DNA of 64,000 bases from Dipylidium caninum. Lineage: Eukaryota > Platyhelminthes > Cestoda > Cyclophyllidea > Dipylidiidae. Position 1 is the stretch's first letter. Each line of letters begins with the position of its first letter. Positions 61,452 to 64,000 of the stretch are shown piece by piece. The notes below the pieces were generated by a model. The model ran no database searches. It had not been told where the DNA came from and worked only from the letters and a program-made list of their open reading frames with translations. The DNA lies in contig QEYB01000255.1 in the NCBI GenBank assembly GCA_017562135.1, positions 1 through 64,000 of the forward strand, written 5' to 3'. The translations under genes were made by a program, and so were the position numbers.

Positions 61452-63303
61452 CTGTTCCTCGGTATTCTCGCAGGGTAACACAGTGAAAACGTCGCCCACC
61501 TCGAAAGAGAGCTCGTCCTCTTCCTCGGGTTTGTAGGGATATAACGCAATTACCTACAGGTTTCAAAAATTGCCCCGTCAATGAGACAGACATGGGACCA
61601 CGATAAGCAGACATTTTTATAATATGATGCTCGGAAAACATAAGGCGTAGAATGAAGCCTGTCTGTCAAACATGAATGCGTGCTTGACGTGTGAGCACTG
61701 GGCTCAAGGGCTTAAAAAATTTTCGGAGTGAAGAATTTCCCACCTATTGATTTGACAGTCAAATACCATGTTTGGAAGATGAATTAACCGTAATTTTAAA
61801 CTCACATAGTCTGCGAGTCCACATCAACATAGACGCACAAATGAGTCGCGATAATTTAGTTCAAAAAAAGAGAACGGAAAGTACATCGACTAGCGTAATG
61901 TGGCACACAGCTTAAACGTTGGGTATAAAAAAGGACTTAAGAGTGTGCCAAATCTGTGGCAACTGTGCCATTGATCTTACGGTGTGCTAAATAAAATGAA
62001 AAAATATCTTTGCGTCTGTGTGACTAAACTTTGATCCTTCCCCGCTTTTCGCTTAAGAGTAATTTCGAATCCTCAGCTGATACGCTGTTATGGCAACGAA
62101 TAAAGTTGGTCTCCTAAAAAGACCAGCTCTTTTTATCGGCACAAAAGTTAATGCACCTGAGTTTAGACGTAGTTCTCTAGGTTGAAAGACATAAGTGGGT
62201 TAGTATAATAGTTTAATTTTAAGGATTTTAATTATTCTAAAAATTTTACAAAAATTCATTGGGCGTATACTTTCAACCCCTATATATACAATAAATCGAG
62301 ATGTATGACCTAAACATTAGACATTGACTGAACAAGTGTGACGACTGATACACTGATGATGGGGGGTCGGTAATGTTCCGAAGAAATTTTTATATGTCCA
62401 ATGTAAAGAATAGTCCACGTACACTTAGAAGCCCGTGGACTCCTTCGTTGACAGCGCCAAAATGCACATACCTCAGACCGTAACTAAGGCTCGCAGAGTT
62501 GACAAATCATTACAAAGTGAATTGACGCAACAATGACTAAGTCTGTTTTGAAACAAACTCCTAGCCCAAAAATTATCCCTTCACTTTGGTCATTAAGGTG
62601 CTGTATTTTTAATAGTCAGTTAAACTCTCACCCGGCCGCATGTACCTCTCACGTGTGGCCGTCGGCTAAAAGCGGCTCCTCTCGATAAGAAAAACCCTAT
62701 AATTAGGGAAAGGGGAGGGGAGGAGGATGACTACCAAAAATTGTACAATTGGCCAATATTTACTTCAGATCCAATAAATAATGATAATTGGTAAAGGTTT
62801 CCGCCAAATTACCAGATAGTACTCAAGAAGAATGCATATATAAGCTTCAGTTAAGATTAATAAGACTTTGCCACAATGGAGATGCCTCATTTTTATAATC
62901 GAATAGATGATTAAATCCAGATTTCTTACGCGATAATCTATTTATCTAACCTTGGTAAGCAGAGGCAAAGGTTCTAGCGATAACGGTTGTCAAAAAAATA
63001 ATCCCAGTAAGAAAATTTTAAATAAATGGAAGGAAAAAGGAACACTGTTTACTTAGATTGTGACCAGAGATTTGAGGGCAATAAGTAAAATTCATACAAA
63101 AAAGGCCAAATAAACGCATAGAAGGCTTGATTTATGGGAGAGTTGAGGTAAAGAGGTACAAAACTCACATCAAAGGGCGGTTTCAATGAAGACAAATCAG
63201 TGGTGCGGTCTCTACCACCCGACTCCTTGTGGGCCAAGGCAGAGTCGTTGTTATGACTATTTCTCTGATCATTCCTTTCTCCATCGGGAATGAGATACTC
63301 ATT
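61452..63303 (-). CDS. SH3-domain protein, partial
   Basis: Two minus-strand exons. Exon 63303-63169 (45 codons, phase 0 both ends, donor GTGAGT) is a polar linker ending TDLSSLKPPFD. Exon 61553-61452 (34 codons, acceptor CTGTAG, donor GTATTT) encodes the first half of an SH3 domain: ALYPYKP, EEEDELSFEVGD and VFTVLPCENTEEQ, with the ALYxY and DELSF-x-x-GD signatures. SH3 domains bind proline-rich ligands in signalling and endocytic adaptors. The PCENTEEQ stretch recalls the long RT/n-Src region of amphiphysin/BIN1 SH3 domains, but this is only a hint. The second half of the SH3 (GW to NYV) was not found to the left, and the N terminus lies right of the window or in missed exons. Confidence 0.6.
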
Positions 63304-64000
63304 CTTTGATGATCGTGAAGTAGAAGTGAGTTACGTGTCGATAAAAATGAATAGATCTTATTCTTCTACGATAGTAGATACTACAAGTATTCCCTTTTTT
63401 CTCACAAATACACAAATGGACTGGAAAGAAAGCCGGTGCAATCAATGAATGACGGTGCCTAAAGCGTCATAATGACAACTGTCCCACGCAGCATATCTCT
63501 TAGCCTACCGTAAAATAAATCGCTTAACTCATGAAAGAGGGCGATATCACTACAACACCAACGCCAACATATTAAATTAATATGCTCCAGGGAAATGCTA
63601 AAACAATTTTCTTCGGATGTCTAAACAATATTATGTTGTTTTCCAGGGTTAGACAGACCGATCATTTTACTTTCCAGCCTAAAATTAAAAGTCACTTAAT
63701 CAAGGAAACAAAAAAGTTATGGGGTCTTTCATACTGCAGTTACCAGACATTACTAATTAAGATGGCAATTAGGTGGCGCGAATGAAAGCCATTAGAAAAT
63801 CAAGAGTTTTTACAGTTGATTTAACAAAACTATTTTTCCATTTTCATTATGTATGATTAGTAGTTTTTTGACATATTTCGGTAATATACGGTATTAGCAA
63901 ACAACATGGTTCAGAGAGCTTATGATTAAGGGAAGTACCCTAGTGTTCAAATACGGCACCTCAAGGATAAGGAATCTGACCTCAGGGTAGCACTTTTGGG
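63304..64000. other. Right-edge stretch, no recognised gene
   Basis: AT-rich sequence, probably intron of the SH3-domain gene that continues beyond the window on the minus strand. The frame at 63582-63785 (+) has no recognisable feature. Confidence 0.35.

Noticed and set aside
1..64000. tRNA genes, rRNA, CRISPR arrays, prokaryotic operons
   Set aside because: No tRNA box B pattern in a foldable context, no rRNA-like blocks and no regularly spaced repeats were noticed; spliced genes show this is eukaryotic nuclear DNA. A tRNAscan run would be needed to exclude tRNAs.

Overview
This is a eukaryotic window: multi-exon genes with GT-AG introns, and several introns only 32 to 43 nt long next to others of up to about 4 kb. 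The gene set is metazoan (proprotein convertase, capicua-type C-clamp, GTPBP2, SDHAF3, NDUFB11, PTF1A-type bHLH, ALIX, ALG12). Compact divergent proteins, very short introns, AT-rich spacers and decayed mariner copies suggest a parasitic flatworm, perhaps a tapeworm. The taxon is an inference. Exon boundaries below were read by eye from reading frame, splice sites and phase agreement.

Layout. 2820-21584 (+): C-terminal two thirds of a PCSK5/Fur2-type proprotein convertase (end of the S8 domain, P domain, furin-like Cys repeats, one membrane segment, short tail), with the catalytic exons off the left edge. Two decayed mariner copies lie in its introns (about 11960-12990 and 15310-16130). 25513-27025 (-): exons of a long-isoform capicua (CIC-L) type gene with a near-canonical C-clamp, but no HMG box recognised in the window. 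31128-31723 (+): SDHAF3, complex II assembly. 32821-38576 (-): GTPBP2, complete in seven exons. 39010-39639 (+): NDUFB11, complex I subunit, head-to-head with GTPBP2. 43006-44779 (+): PTF1A-like bHLH factor. 44983-45297 (-): unrecognised membrane-segment reading frame. 47139-51423 (+): ALIX/PDCD6IP, complete in eleven exons. 53643-58524 (+): ALG12 mannosyltransferase, eight exons, with a 1-nt frameshift. 61452-63303 (-): two exons of an SH3-domain protein.

The genes are independent housekeeping and developmental loci rather than an operon. The most notable signals are the single-base frameshift in an otherwise well-conserved ALG12, the ultrashort introns in four genes, two adjacent stop-free ALIX introns whose lengths are multiples of three, a similar in-frame 69-nt intron candidate in the PTF1A-like gene, and the isolated CIC-L C-clamp module. 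I did not find a clearly new multi-gene system.
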